This document shows positions 44,902 to 52,643 of a stretch of 64,000 bases of DNA, one piece after another. This DNA is from Roseobacter sp. (GTDB lineage Bacteria; Pseudomonadota; Alphaproteobacteria; Rhodobacterales; Rhodobacteraceae). The translations under genes were made by a program, and so were the position numbers. The DNA lies in assembly GCA_002731875.1 (NCBI GenBank), contig PCCY01000012.1, positions 1-64,000 on the forward strand. Direction: 5' to 3'. Every line of letters starts with the position of its first letter. Position 1 is the stretch's first letter. The notes below the pieces were generated by a model. It did not search any database. It was given only the letters and a program-made list of their open reading frames with translations, and had not been told where the DNA came from.

Positions 44902-45006
44902 GGGGGCTTCCTGATTTGATTCACGCAAATACCGCGCAACATTATTGCGTCGGCATCACGTGAATCAGTTGTAACGATCAGGAAGGAACTTGCAAACGGA
45001 TGTATC

Positions 45007-46746
45007 CTATCCCGTTTGCGTAGTGAGCGCCCGATACGCCTCGTGTTGGGACAGGAATACGCGGCCAGTCAGATCGTCGATGAAATGCTGTTTTTTCAAG
45101 CGATCCATTACAGGGCCTTTGACCTCTGACAGGTGAAGCTGAATCCCCATATCCCTGAGCCGGGCGTTTACTGCCTCGAGCGATTCCAGTGCGCTTAGGT
45201 CGATCTCGTTTATCGCGGAACACATCAGCACGACGTTCTTCAGCTTTTTGTCGTCCGCCAAGCGGTCATAGATGTAATCTTCGAGAAAATGAGCATTGGC
45301 GAAATACAGGCTTTCGTCGATGCGCAACGTCAGCAACGTTGGGTCGGTTTCGACCTTGTGGCGATGGATGTTACGAAAGTGTTCAGTGCCGGGAACCAAG
45401 CCGACTTCGGCAATGTGCGGTCTGGTGGTTTTATACAGATGCAGGAAAATCGACAGGATCACGCCGCAGGTGACCCCCAGTTCAACACCGTCCCCCAGCG
45501 TCACCAGCATTGTCGCTAACACAGCCGCGAAATCAGCCTTGGAATAAGCCCAGGATTTCTTGAGAATGCTGAAATCGACCAACGTCAGTACAGCGACAAT
45601 AATTGTCGCGGCCAAGGTAGCCTGCGGCAGGAAAAACACCAACGGCGTCAACGCGAGGGCCGCGATGGCAAGTCCTACGGCGGTAAAGGCCCCCGCCGCC
45701 GGAGTTTCCGCCCCTGCATCAAAGTTCACCACAGAACGTGCAAAGCCACCGGTCACAGGAAACCCCCCTGTGAAAGCTGCGCCGATGTTGGCAGTCCCCA
45801 GGCCAATAAGTTCTTGATCGGGATTGATGCGCTGGCGTCGCTTCGCCGCCAGGGTTTGTGCAACTGAAATCGATTCAACAAACCCGATAACCGAGATCAA
45901 GATCGCAGGTAGCAGCAGGCTCCCCATCATGTCGAGGGAAAAGTCGGGAAGTGTCAGCGGCGGCAAGCTTTGTGGTACCGACCCCACAATCCGCACGCCC
46001 ATGTCGGCAAGGCCCAAGATCCAAACCGCGACAGTGGTCAAGACCACTGCGGCCACTGGTCCGGCTTTGGTCGCCACGTCTGCGACCCTGGCACTGGCAC
46101 CTTTTGATTTCAGAAAGGGTTTCAATCCTCTGCGGACCCAAAACAGAAACGCTGTGGCTGAGACACCGATGATCACCGTGACCCAGTTGGTATTGCCCAA
46201 ATTTTGCCAAAGCGAGACAAGAAGCGAAATCAAGTTGTCGCCAGATGCGCTGATACCTAGGATATGCTTGATCTGGCTTGCCGCGATGATGACACCCGAG
46301 GCGGTGATAAACCCAGCGATGACCGGGTGTGACAGGAAATTGGCGAGAAAACCCAGCTTGAATACACCCATCGTCAGCAAGATAACGCCCGATAGAAACG
46401 CCAAGGTCAATGCGGCTACGGCATAGCCCATCGTGCCTTGGTCGGCGATATTGCCAAGCGCCGCTGCGGTCATCAGCGACACAACAGCCACCGGGCCTAC
46501 CGCCAACGCCCGGCTGGTACCGAATACCGCGTATAGCAGGATGGGTACGATGGAGGCGTAAAGCCCCGCTTCGGGCGGCAGCCCGGCCAGCAAGGCATAC
46601 GCCAATGATTGAGGGATCAGCATGATCGTCACGATCACTGCCGCCATCAGGTCATTCGATAGAGTCGCCTTGTTATAACTGCGCCCCCAATCAAGTATGG
46701 GCAAATAGTTCCGCAGTCTTTGGGGCATCTTGACGCCTGCTTTCAT
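45007..46746 (-). CDS. SulP-family anion transporter with STAS domain
   Basis: A 579-residue SLC26/SulP permease: about 12-14 membrane segments (ATLSNDLMAAVIVTIMLIPQ, LPPEAGLYASIVPILLYAVF, GLGTANIGAAFTGGFPVTGG) and a C-terminal cytoplasmic STAS domain from about residue 445 (VVLMCSAINEIDLSALESLE). Family members move sulfate, bicarbonate or other anions. Its place next to a persulfide-dioxygenase-like gene and the sox island suggests sulfate or a related oxyanion. A GC hairpin lies 7 bases before its ATG. Confidence 0.88.
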   Translation of the reverse strand: MKAGVKMPQRLRNYLPILDWGRSYNKATLSNDLMAAVIVTIMLIPQSLAYALLAGLPPEAGLYASIVPILLYAVFGTSRALAVGPVAVVSLMTAAALGNIADQGTMGYAVAALTLAFLSGVILLTMGVFKLGFLANFLSHPVIAGFITASGVIIAASQIKHILGISASGDNLISLLVSLWQNLGNTNWVTVIIGVSATAFLFWVRRGLKPFLKSKGASARVADVATKAGPVAAVVLTTVAVWILGLADMGVRIVGSVPQSLPPLTLPDFSLDMMGSLLLPAILISVIGFVESISVAQTLAAKRRQRINPDQELIGLGTANIGAAFTGGFPVTGGFARSVVNFDAGAETPAAGAFTAVGLAIAALALTPLVFFLPQATLAATIIVAVLTLVDFSILKKSWAYSKADFAAVLATMLVTLGDGVELGVTCGVILSIFLHLYKTTRPHIAEVGLVPGTEHFRNIHRHKVETDPTLLTLRIDESLYFANAHFLEDYIYDRLADDKKLKNVVLMCSAINEIDLSALESLEAVNARLRDMGIQLHLSEVKGPVMDRLKKQHFIDDLTGRVFLSQHEAYRALTTQTG

Positions 46747-46753
46747 TCTCTAT

Positions 46754-46776
46754 CGCCCCCCCCTTGCTCGGGGGCG
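46754..46776 (-). promoter_or_regulatory. hairpin over the SulP ribosome binding region
   Basis: CGCCCCC (46754-46760) and GGGGGCG (46770-46776) can form a 7-bp stem immediately upstream of the SulP ATG (46746). The only purine-rich segment that could act as Shine-Dalgarno is within one arm, so folding may limit translation. No independent evidence. Confidence 0.35.
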
Positions 46777-46841
46777 CAGTCTTTATCTCATCCTCTGGTT
46801 GCAGAGGTATTTATTATGGGGAAACGTCCTTTACGCGCGGA

Positions 46842-47729
46842 TCACAAGCCATTCACCGGTACTTTCAGCACCGGGTTCCCGTCTTTATCCTTGGGCATAT
46901 GACCAGCCCGCATGTTCACCTGAAGCGACGGAATAATAAGTTTGGGCATCGCCAGCTGCGCATCGCGTTCGGTGCGAAAAGCGATGAATTCCTCTCGGGT
47001 CTTGCCCCCGCCTACGTGAATGTTATGCGCCTTTTCCTCGCCGACCGAGGTCTCCCACTTGATATCGCGACCGTTGGGGCCGTAATCGTGGCACATGAAC
47101 AAACGCATATCATCCGGGAGCGCCAGGACTTTTTGTATGCTGTCATACAGCTCTCCTGCGTCGCCACCCGGAAAGTCGGCGCGAGCGGAGCCGCCATCGG
47201 GCATGAACAAAGTATCCCCGGTAAAGGCAGCGTTACCCATGACATGCACCATGCAAGCGGGGGTGTGACCCGGCGTATACATCGCGAAACAGGTCATCTT
47301 GCCGACATTGTAAGTGTCGCCATCCTTGAACAAGGCGTCGAATTGCGATCCGTCGCGTTGAAATTCGGTGCCTTCATTGAAAACCTTGCCAAAGGTTTCC
47401 TGAACGGTCATGATCTTTTCACCAACGCCGATCTTTCCGCCCAGTTTTTCCTGAATATAGGGTGCCGCCGACAAATGGTCGGCATGAACATGTGTTTCAA
47501 TAATCCATTCGACGGTCAGCCCCCGCCTTTCGACCTCGGCAATTAGCGTATCGGCGTGGTCATAGGTGATCCGCCCGGCGGCATAGTCGATATCCATGAC
47601 AGAATCGATTATGGCGCAAGAGGTGGATTCCGGATCACGCACCACATAGCTGATCGTATTTGTGGCAGGATCGAAAAACCCTGATACCTCGGGCACGACG
47701 TTCATGTTAACAGGATAGCCTGACATCAT
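46842..47729 (-). CDS. MBL-fold hydrolase, persulfide dioxygenase/Blh-like
   Basis: A 295-residue cytoplasmic metallo-beta-lactamase-fold protein. The metal motif HVHADH follows VEWIIET, with the other ligands in YTPGHTPACM, FTGDTLF and CHDYGPNGRDI. This wording (SAAPYIQEKLGGKIGVG, GGSARADFPGGDAGELYDSI) is typical of ETHE1-like sulfur dioxygenases and the Blh protein regulated by BigR. It would oxidise glutathione persulfide to sulfite. ATG 47729 has GGAG 6 bases upstream; the frame to 47765 is longer but less likely. Divergent from the exported MBL gene. Confidence 0.8.
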   Translation of the reverse strand: MMSGYPVNMNVVPEVSGFFDPATNTISYVVRDPESTSCAIIDSVMDIDYAAGRITYDHADTLIAEVERRGLTVEWIIETHVHADHLSAAPYIQEKLGGKIGVGEKIMTVQETFGKVFNEGTEFQRDGSQFDALFKDGDTYNVGKMTCFAMYTPGHTPACMVHVMGNAAFTGDTLFMPDGGSARADFPGGDAGELYDSIQKVLALPDDMRLFMCHDYGPNGRDIKWETSVGEEKAHNIHVGGGKTREEFIAFRTERDAQLAMPKLIIPSLQVNMRAGHMPKDKDGNPVLKVPVNGL

Positions 47730-47798
47730 CGTATACTCCGTCTTGTACGTACTGCGCTTGATCAAGAAGGCTTGCCAAGCTACTACATATTAAACATA

Positions 47799-47812
47799 TT
47801 CATACTATGGAA
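47799..47812. promoter_or_regulatory. putative SoxR-type operator in divergent MBL promoter
   Basis: TTC-ATACTATG-GAA is an imperfect dyad between two divergent sulfur-linked genes, in an AT-rich 105-base gap. Its left part TTCATACTA is also found, inverted, in the soxV-soxS gap (58070-58062), and the TTC-N8-GAA pattern recurs at 56667-56680 before soxX. BigR/SqrR/SoxR-type ArsR proteins bind AT-rich dyads in such promoters. Confidence 0.45.
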
Positions 47813-47834
47813 TTTTTAAAGGGGAAAGTGGTTT

Positions 47835-48746
47835 ATGCAAATTGACAGGCGTGCGTTCCTGGCACAAGGCTTCGCGACCAGCGTCCTTCTTGGATTTCCG
47901 GGCCTGCTGCATGCACAGATGACGTTGGGGCAGATGACGTTGGATGTAGTCAGCGATGGCCATCTTGTCCTTCCAGGCAGCTTTGCGTTCAACGATATGC
48001 CCAAGGACGAGCTCATGCCGATCCTCGAACGGATGAACCAGCCCTTTGACCAGCTTACTCCCCCGTGCAATCTTAGCCTGCTGCGGGGCAACGGGCGTGT
48101 GGTGCTGTTCGACGCAGGATCCGGCACTGAATTCATGCCCACCGCCGGCAAGTCACTTGCGGCGCTGGAAGCATTGGGCGTCAGTCCCGATGATATCACT
48201 GACCTGATTTTCACCCATGGCCACCCCGATCACCTTTGGGGCGTGCTGGACGATTTCGGGGACCCGTTGTTCACGAACGCCACGCATTATATGGGGCAAG
48301 CGGAGTGGGATTACTGGACCGACCCCAATACCGTCAGCACAATCGGAAACGCGCGGCAGGCTTTCGCCGTCGGGGCCGAACGCCGGCTTCAGGTTATTGC
48401 CGAACAGACAACGTTTTTCTCGGATGCCGAGGAAATACTACCTGGTGTGGGCGCACGTATCACGCCGGGGCACACCCCGGGACACATGTCTTTCGAGGTT
48501 CGCGACGGCAATAGTGCCGTGATGATCGTCGGTGACAGTATCGGCAATGACCACATCGCGCTGGCGCGTCCTGACTGGTTGTCACCAGCAGACCAAGATC
48601 CGATTTTGGGTGCGCAAACCCGCGTGGGATTAATCAATGATCTCGTGGCGGCGCAGATGCCTATCGTAGGCTTTCACCTGGGCCAGGGTGGCCTGGGGCG
48701 GATCGAGAAAACCGATGACGGATTTTCCTTCAGGACCGAGGTTTAA
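47835..48746 (+). CDS. exported MBL-fold metallohydrolase (SoxG-like position)
   Basis: A 303-residue protein with a Tat-type signal (MQIDRRAFLAQGFATSVLL, cleavage after LHAQ). The metal motif is intact: FTHGHPDHLWG, then TPGHTPGH, IVGDSIGND and GFHLGQGGLG. Sox clusters of Paracoccus contain soxG and soxH, periplasmic MBL proteins of unsettled function; this gene and the next fit those roles. It starts a rightward pair, 4 bases before the next ATG, with a GGGGA site upstream. Confidence 0.75.
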   Translation: MQIDRRAFLAQGFATSVLLGFPGLLHAQMTLGQMTLDVVSDGHLVLPGSFAFNDMPKDELMPILERMNQPFDQLTPPCNLSLLRGNGRVVLFDAGSGTEFMPTAGKSLAALEALGVSPDDITDLIFTHGHPDHLWGVLDDFGDPLFTNATHYMGQAEWDYWTDPNTVSTIGNARQAFAVGAERRLQVIAEQTTFFSDAEEILPGVGARITPGHTPGHMSFEVRDGNSAVMIVGDSIGNDHIALARPDWLSPADQDPILGAQTRVGLINDLVAAQMPIVGFHLGQGGLGRIEKTDDGFSFRTEV

Positions 48747-48750
48747 AGAT

Positions 48751-49701
48751 ATGAAGCGTTTCGTTTTTACCGCCGCTGTGGCGCTGACCACGGTGCCAGC
48801 CTTTGCCAGCGAAGATATCGCCGATCAATACCCCGGTTCGGTTCTGTATTCAAAACCGTACGAGTTCATCCCCGGCGTCTATTCCGCTATCGGTGCGACG
48901 GCCCCGCCCACCTATGAAAATGCCGGTCATAACAATAACCTGAGCTTTATCGTCACCGGCGACGGCGTGGTTGTGATCAACGGCGGCGGATCCTACCAGC
49001 TTGCCAAGGCGCTGCACGACGAAATCAAGGCGGTTACCGACCAACCTGTCAAGCTGGTGCTGGACGAAAACGGTCAGGGCCACGCGATGCTGGGCAACAG
49101 CTATTGGGCTGAACAAGGCGTCGCAATCGTGGCCCACACTGACGCCGCCAAAGCGTTCGAAGAAAACGGCGCGCAATCGCTGCGGTCCGCTCAGTCCATC
49201 GCCAAGGAACGCGCAGACGGCACCGAACTGGTACCGCCCACCGAAACATTCGATGACAAATACGTTGTCGACATGGGGGATTTCCATATCGAGGCGCTTT
49301 ACCTTGGCCCCGCGCACAGCCCCGGCGACATTGTCGTATGGCTGCCAGAGCAAAGCCTGGTGATATCTGGCGACATGGCCTTTAATGAACGTTTGCTGCC
49401 GATATTTTCCGATACGATAACATCAGAATGGCTGGAGACATGGGACAACGCGTTCGAGCCTCTGAACGCGACTTATGTCATTCCCGGTCATGGGCATCCG
49501 ACAAACATGGCGCAGGTCCGTCGCGATACCAAGGGGTATTTGGAATATTTGCGCGGTAAAATCGCAGAGCATCTGGATGCCGGCGGCACGCTTGCAGATG
49601 CCTATTATGTCGATCAGTCCCCCTATGCCAACCTTGACACATTCGAGGAACTGGCGACGATCAACGCGGGTCGAGTGTTTGAACAGATGGAGTTCGAATA
49701 G
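48751..49701 (+). CDS. soxH: exported MBL-fold protein with altered metal site (SoxH-like)
   Basis: A 316-residue protein with a Sec signal (MKRFVFTAAVALTTVPAFA). The fold matches SoxH-like MBL proteins (GVVVINGGGSYQLAKAL, AHSPGDIVVWLP, VISGDMAFNE, VIPGHGHPTNM). The usual HxHxDH is replaced by NGQGHA (within LDENGQGHAMLGN), and the Asp of VVVIDAGG is Asn. Half of the dinuclear metal site is thus lost while the later ligands remain. ATG 48751 follows GAGG. It probably acts in the periplasm with the Sox system; a binding rather than hydrolytic role is possible. Confidence 0.75.
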   Translation: MKRFVFTAAVALTTVPAFASEDIADQYPGSVLYSKPYEFIPGVYSAIGATAPPTYENAGHNNNLSFIVTGDGVVVINGGGSYQLAKALHDEIKAVTDQPVKLVLDENGQGHAMLGNSYWAEQGVAIVAHTDAAKAFEENGAQSLRSAQSIAKERADGTELVPPTETFDDKYVVDMGDFHIEALYLGPAHSPGDIVVWLPEQSLVISGDMAFNERLLPIFSDTITSEWLETWDNAFEPLNATYVIPGHGHPTNMAQVRRDTKGYLEYLRGKIAEHLDAGGTLADAYYVDQSPYANLDTFEELATINAGRVFEQMEFE

Positions 49702-49706
49702 AGGGT

Positions 49707-50147
49707 TTAAAACCCGTCCAGAGCGGTTTTGGTAATCTCATCCAACAGCGCCTGGACCTCTTGCATAGGACCGTCGGGGAACGTGGGGTATCCGACGGTG
49801 ACTTTGCCTTCGATATCGGCAACGAAGATGCTGTACGGGCAATGTACGATATTCATTGGGTCTGCTTCCATCACCCGTCGCGATACCACGGCCGAGCAGA
49901 ATAGATACACGTCAGCCGCCTTGAATATCTCGACGTCGCTTCCGACATCGGGGCCGGTGCGGTTCAGCATTTCACCGGTATGGCTCACATAGTCGACGAC
50001 CAATCCCTTACCGATGATCGCATTCTCGACCGCAAAGGTCGCGTCCTCGAAGCTGCCATCGTAATCATAGGTAATAGCCTGCCCCTCAGCGAACACAGGA
50101 GTAGAAAGCGCGTAGATTGCGGCTGCACACAAAACTTGTCTCATCAC
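49707..50147 (-). CDS. exported DUF302-family protein
   Basis: A 146-residue protein with a signal peptide (MMRQVLCAAAIYALSTPVFA) and a DUF302-like domain (YDGSFEDATFAVENAIIGKG, then VYLFCSAVVSRRVMEADPMN and CPYSIFVADIEGKVTVGYPT). DUF302 proteins are often found near sulfur-oxidation genes; their function is unknown. It lies 121 bases downstream of soxD on the same strand and may be the last gene of the sox transcript. It converges on the soxH-like gene with a 5-base gap. Confidence 0.7.
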   Translation of the reverse strand: MMRQVLCAAAIYALSTPVFAEGQAITYDYDGSFEDATFAVENAIIGKGLVVDYVSHTGEMLNRTGPDVGSDVEIFKAADVYLFCSAVVSRRVMEADPMNIVHCPYSIFVADIEGKVTVGYPTFPDGPMQEVQALLDEITKTALDGF

Positions 50148-50268
50148 TTAACCTTTCGCTGGGGAATGAAAATCGGGTTGGGACATTCTAGCATGCGGAT
50201 ATGCGTCACACCAACCGGGTAAGTGGGGCCGGCATAAAATCACCGCCCCCAACTTGTTATAGTGCTAC

Positions 50269-51354
50269 TTATTGCTGAGAGAACGTCGACAGGTAGGCGA
50301 TCACCGCCTCAATGTCGGACTCTTTCTTCAGCCCACCAAAGCCCATTTTGGTGCCTTTGATATAAGCTTTGGGTCCTGCAAGAAAGGCAGCAAGGGTTTC
50401 ATCGTTCCAGACCATCCCTTCGTCGTTCTTTTCCTTGAACGCCTTGGAATACTTGAAGTCTTCGATGTGACCGACGGTGGCTCCCACTACCCCGTTCAAC
50501 ACCGGACCCGAGCGGTTTTTTGCGCCGTCGCCAACCTGGTGGCAGGCTTTGCACTTACGAAACACCTTTTCGCCATCTTCGATCAAGGCAGGATCGACTG
50601 CGGCGATCTCGGCTTCCTGCTCTTGAGCAGGAGCAGGCTCGGGTGTGGCTGCGGGTTGCTCTGCCGCGGCTTCTTCCTTCGGTTCCGTTGTCGCCGAGGC
50701 CTTGGTCTCGGTCGCACCGTCCGCAGTTTCGGGCGTTACGTCCAGTACTAGCGCGCGCATGGTCACTTCGACCTTGTCCTTGCAGTCTGTCATGCAAGGT
50801 TCGCCCGTCCACTGGGGAATTTCGACTTCCATACGGTTGTCCTGGATGAAACCATCGGCGTTAGGCATCTTCACATCCAGGAAGTTGTCTTTGGACAAGA
50901 CGAAATCATCCTCCACCAAATCGTTGGAATACAAGATGTAGGCAACGATGGCATAGACCTCATCGTTGGTCAGGGTACCTGCGTTACCGTAAGGCATCGA
51001 GCGGCGAATATAGTCGAATGTGGTGGACAGGTAGGGCCAATACGACCCGACTGTCTTTACAGGATCCTCGCGGTTCAGCGTACCTTTGCCACCGGCCAGT
51101 TTCGGCCAGTTGTCAATACCTTCGGCAAAGTCGCCATGGCAGGCGGCGCACTTCGTGGCAAAGATCTCTTCGCCATCAAGCACGTCACCCTCACCGTCGG
51201 GCAGACCCGTCCCGTCGGGATGAATGTCTAGATTCCACGCAGATATTTCTTCGGGCAGAGCGGCGCGCCCCAACCCCAGAGGCTGAGCAACAGCCGGTAG
51301 CGACAACATCGTCGCGACGGCGGCTAGAGACAGTGATTTAAGAAACTTCGACAT
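50269..51354 (-). CDS. soxD: SoxD, diheme cytochrome c subunit of sulfane dehydrogenase
   Basis: A 361-residue periplasmic protein with a Sec signal (LKSLSLAAVATMLSLPAVAQ). It has two cytochrome c domains: heme motif CAACH near residue 70 and CKACH near residue 270, joined by a low-complexity linker rich in Ala, Pro and Glu (about 215-255). With SoxC it oxidises the sulfane sulfur on SoxY, taking six electrons. ATG 51354 lies inside the soxC end (17-base overlap) with GGAGG upstream. Presence of SoxCD predicts complete thiosulfate oxidation to sulfate without sulfur globules. Confidence 0.93.
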   Translation of the reverse strand: MSKFLKSLSLAAVATMLSLPAVAQPLGLGRAALPEEISAWNLDIHPDGTGLPDGEGDVLDGEEIFATKCAACHGDFAEGIDNWPKLAGGKGTLNREDPVKTVGSYWPYLSTTFDYIRRSMPYGNAGTLTNDEVYAIVAYILYSNDLVEDDFVLSKDNFLDVKMPNADGFIQDNRMEVEIPQWTGEPCMTDCKDKVEVTMRALVLDVTPETADGATETKASATTEPKEEAAAEQPAATPEPAPAQEQEAEIAAVDPALIEDGEKVFRKCKACHQVGDGAKNRSGPVLNGVVGATVGHIEDFKYSKAFKEKNDEGMVWNDETLAAFLAGPKAYIKGTKMGFGGLKKESDIEAVIAYLSTFSQQ

Positions 51355-52609
51355 TTTCGGCCTCCCCATTCGGGCGTACCCACCAGGTTTGAATACAGTT
51401 ATTGTGATAGATCGAGTTCAAGCCACGCACCTCGCGGAGCTGCGTCTTGGTCGGTTGGACGTACCCGGTTTCGTCCATCGCGCGAGACTGCAGGAACATC
51501 TCCTCGCCATCCCAATCGACGTCCAGATAGAAACGTGTCAGGGCGCGCTTCTCACCTGGCTTGGCCAACCGGGCGGTTTCCCAGGTTTTGCCGCCATCTC
51601 TGGACACATCCACGCGGGTGATTGCGCCGCGTCCCGACCATGCCAGACCGGTAATGACCAACGGGCCTTTCCCGTGCGTGATCGGTGCCTGTGGACTGGG
51701 GGATGTGACAACCGATTTGGCGTCCATTTCCCATGTCCATTTGCGGCTGATACCGTCCGCCAACGTGTCGGTGTATTTCGACGTTTCTTCGCGGCTCTCG
51801 ACGGGGGCATCCATCACTTCGATACGGCGGATCCACTTGATCCACATGTTGCCTTCCCAGCCCGGGACGACCAGACGAACAGGATAGCCGTGTTCCTTGC
51901 GCAATGCTTCGCCGTTGGCCTTGAAAGCGACCAACACATCGTCCAGCGCCTTTTCCATTGGAATGGACCGCCCGTTCGAGGACGCATCGGCACCTTCCAC
52001 ATAGACCCATTTGCCAGCAGTGTCATAGCCGGCTTCTTCCAGCAAAGTCCGCAACGGCACACCGGAATATTCCATGTTGTGGATCATGCCATGGGTGAAC
52101 TGAGCACCGTTCAACTGGGCCCCTGCCCACTCCATGCCTGTATTCGCCGCGCATTCACAAAAATACACGTGATTTTCGCGTGGGAAACGCTCCAGGTCCG
52201 CATATGTGAAAACCAACGGCTTTTCGACCATACCGTTGATCATCAAGCGATAGTCTTCCTTGCGCAATTCGATCGCGCCGGAATGGTGGCGTTCAAATGC
52301 AGCACCCTGCGGGGTAATTGTCCCGTCAAGCGCGTGGATTGGCGTGAAGTTGATCGAGCTTATTGTATCCGCAGTCAACCATTCGACGTTGCGGCGGATA
52401 ACATCGTCCTCGAACCGGATCGGCATGCCATAGGGCGTGGCATCGACGCCGTCACCGAAAGACTGCGCCCATTCCTGGGGTTCAGTGATCAGCGGGTCCG
52501 GCGTTTCGGCGCGGGCTGTGCCCGCGGCCATCGCACCGACCCCGGCTGTTGCTGCACCACGCAGGAATGCGCGGCGGCTTGGTCGCAAGTTGTCAAAGGC
52601 GTCCGACAT
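51338..52609 (-). CDS. soxC: SoxC, molybdenum subunit of sulfane dehydrogenase
   Basis: A 423-residue molybdopterin protein of the sulfite-oxidase family, with a Tat signal (SRRAFLRGAATAGVGAMAAG). The Mo-ligand cysteine is in HVYFCECAANTGME; the dimerisation domain follows from about residue 300 (PLVITGLAWSGRGAITRVDV). Forms the SoxCD complex with the overlapping soxD product. Lies 34 bases after soxB. Confidence 0.94.
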   Translation of the reverse strand: MSDAFDNLRPSRRAFLRGAATAGVGAMAAGTARAETPDPLITEPQEWAQSFGDGVDATPYGMPIRFEDDVIRRNVEWLTADTISSINFTPIHALDGTITPQGAAFERHHSGAIELRKEDYRLMINGMVEKPLVFTYADLERFPRENHVYFCECAANTGMEWAGAQLNGAQFTHGMIHNMEYSGVPLRTLLEEAGYDTAGKWVYVEGADASSNGRSIPMEKALDDVLVAFKANGEALRKEHGYPVRLVVPGWEGNMWIKWIRRIEVMDAPVESREETSKYTDTLADGISRKWTWEMDAKSVVTSPSPQAPITHGKGPLVITGLAWSGRGAITRVDVSRDGGKTWETARLAKPGEKRALTRFYLDVDWDGEEMFLQSRAMDETGYVQPTKTQLREVRGLNSIYHNNCIQTWWVRPNGEAENVEVS

Positions 52610-52643
52610 GACAAACTCCTCCTATATATTTGAGTTATTTAGG

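Noticed and set aside
51389-52633. A 414-codon plus-strand open frame
   Set aside because: Antisense shadow of soxC, which has all expected cofactor motifs.
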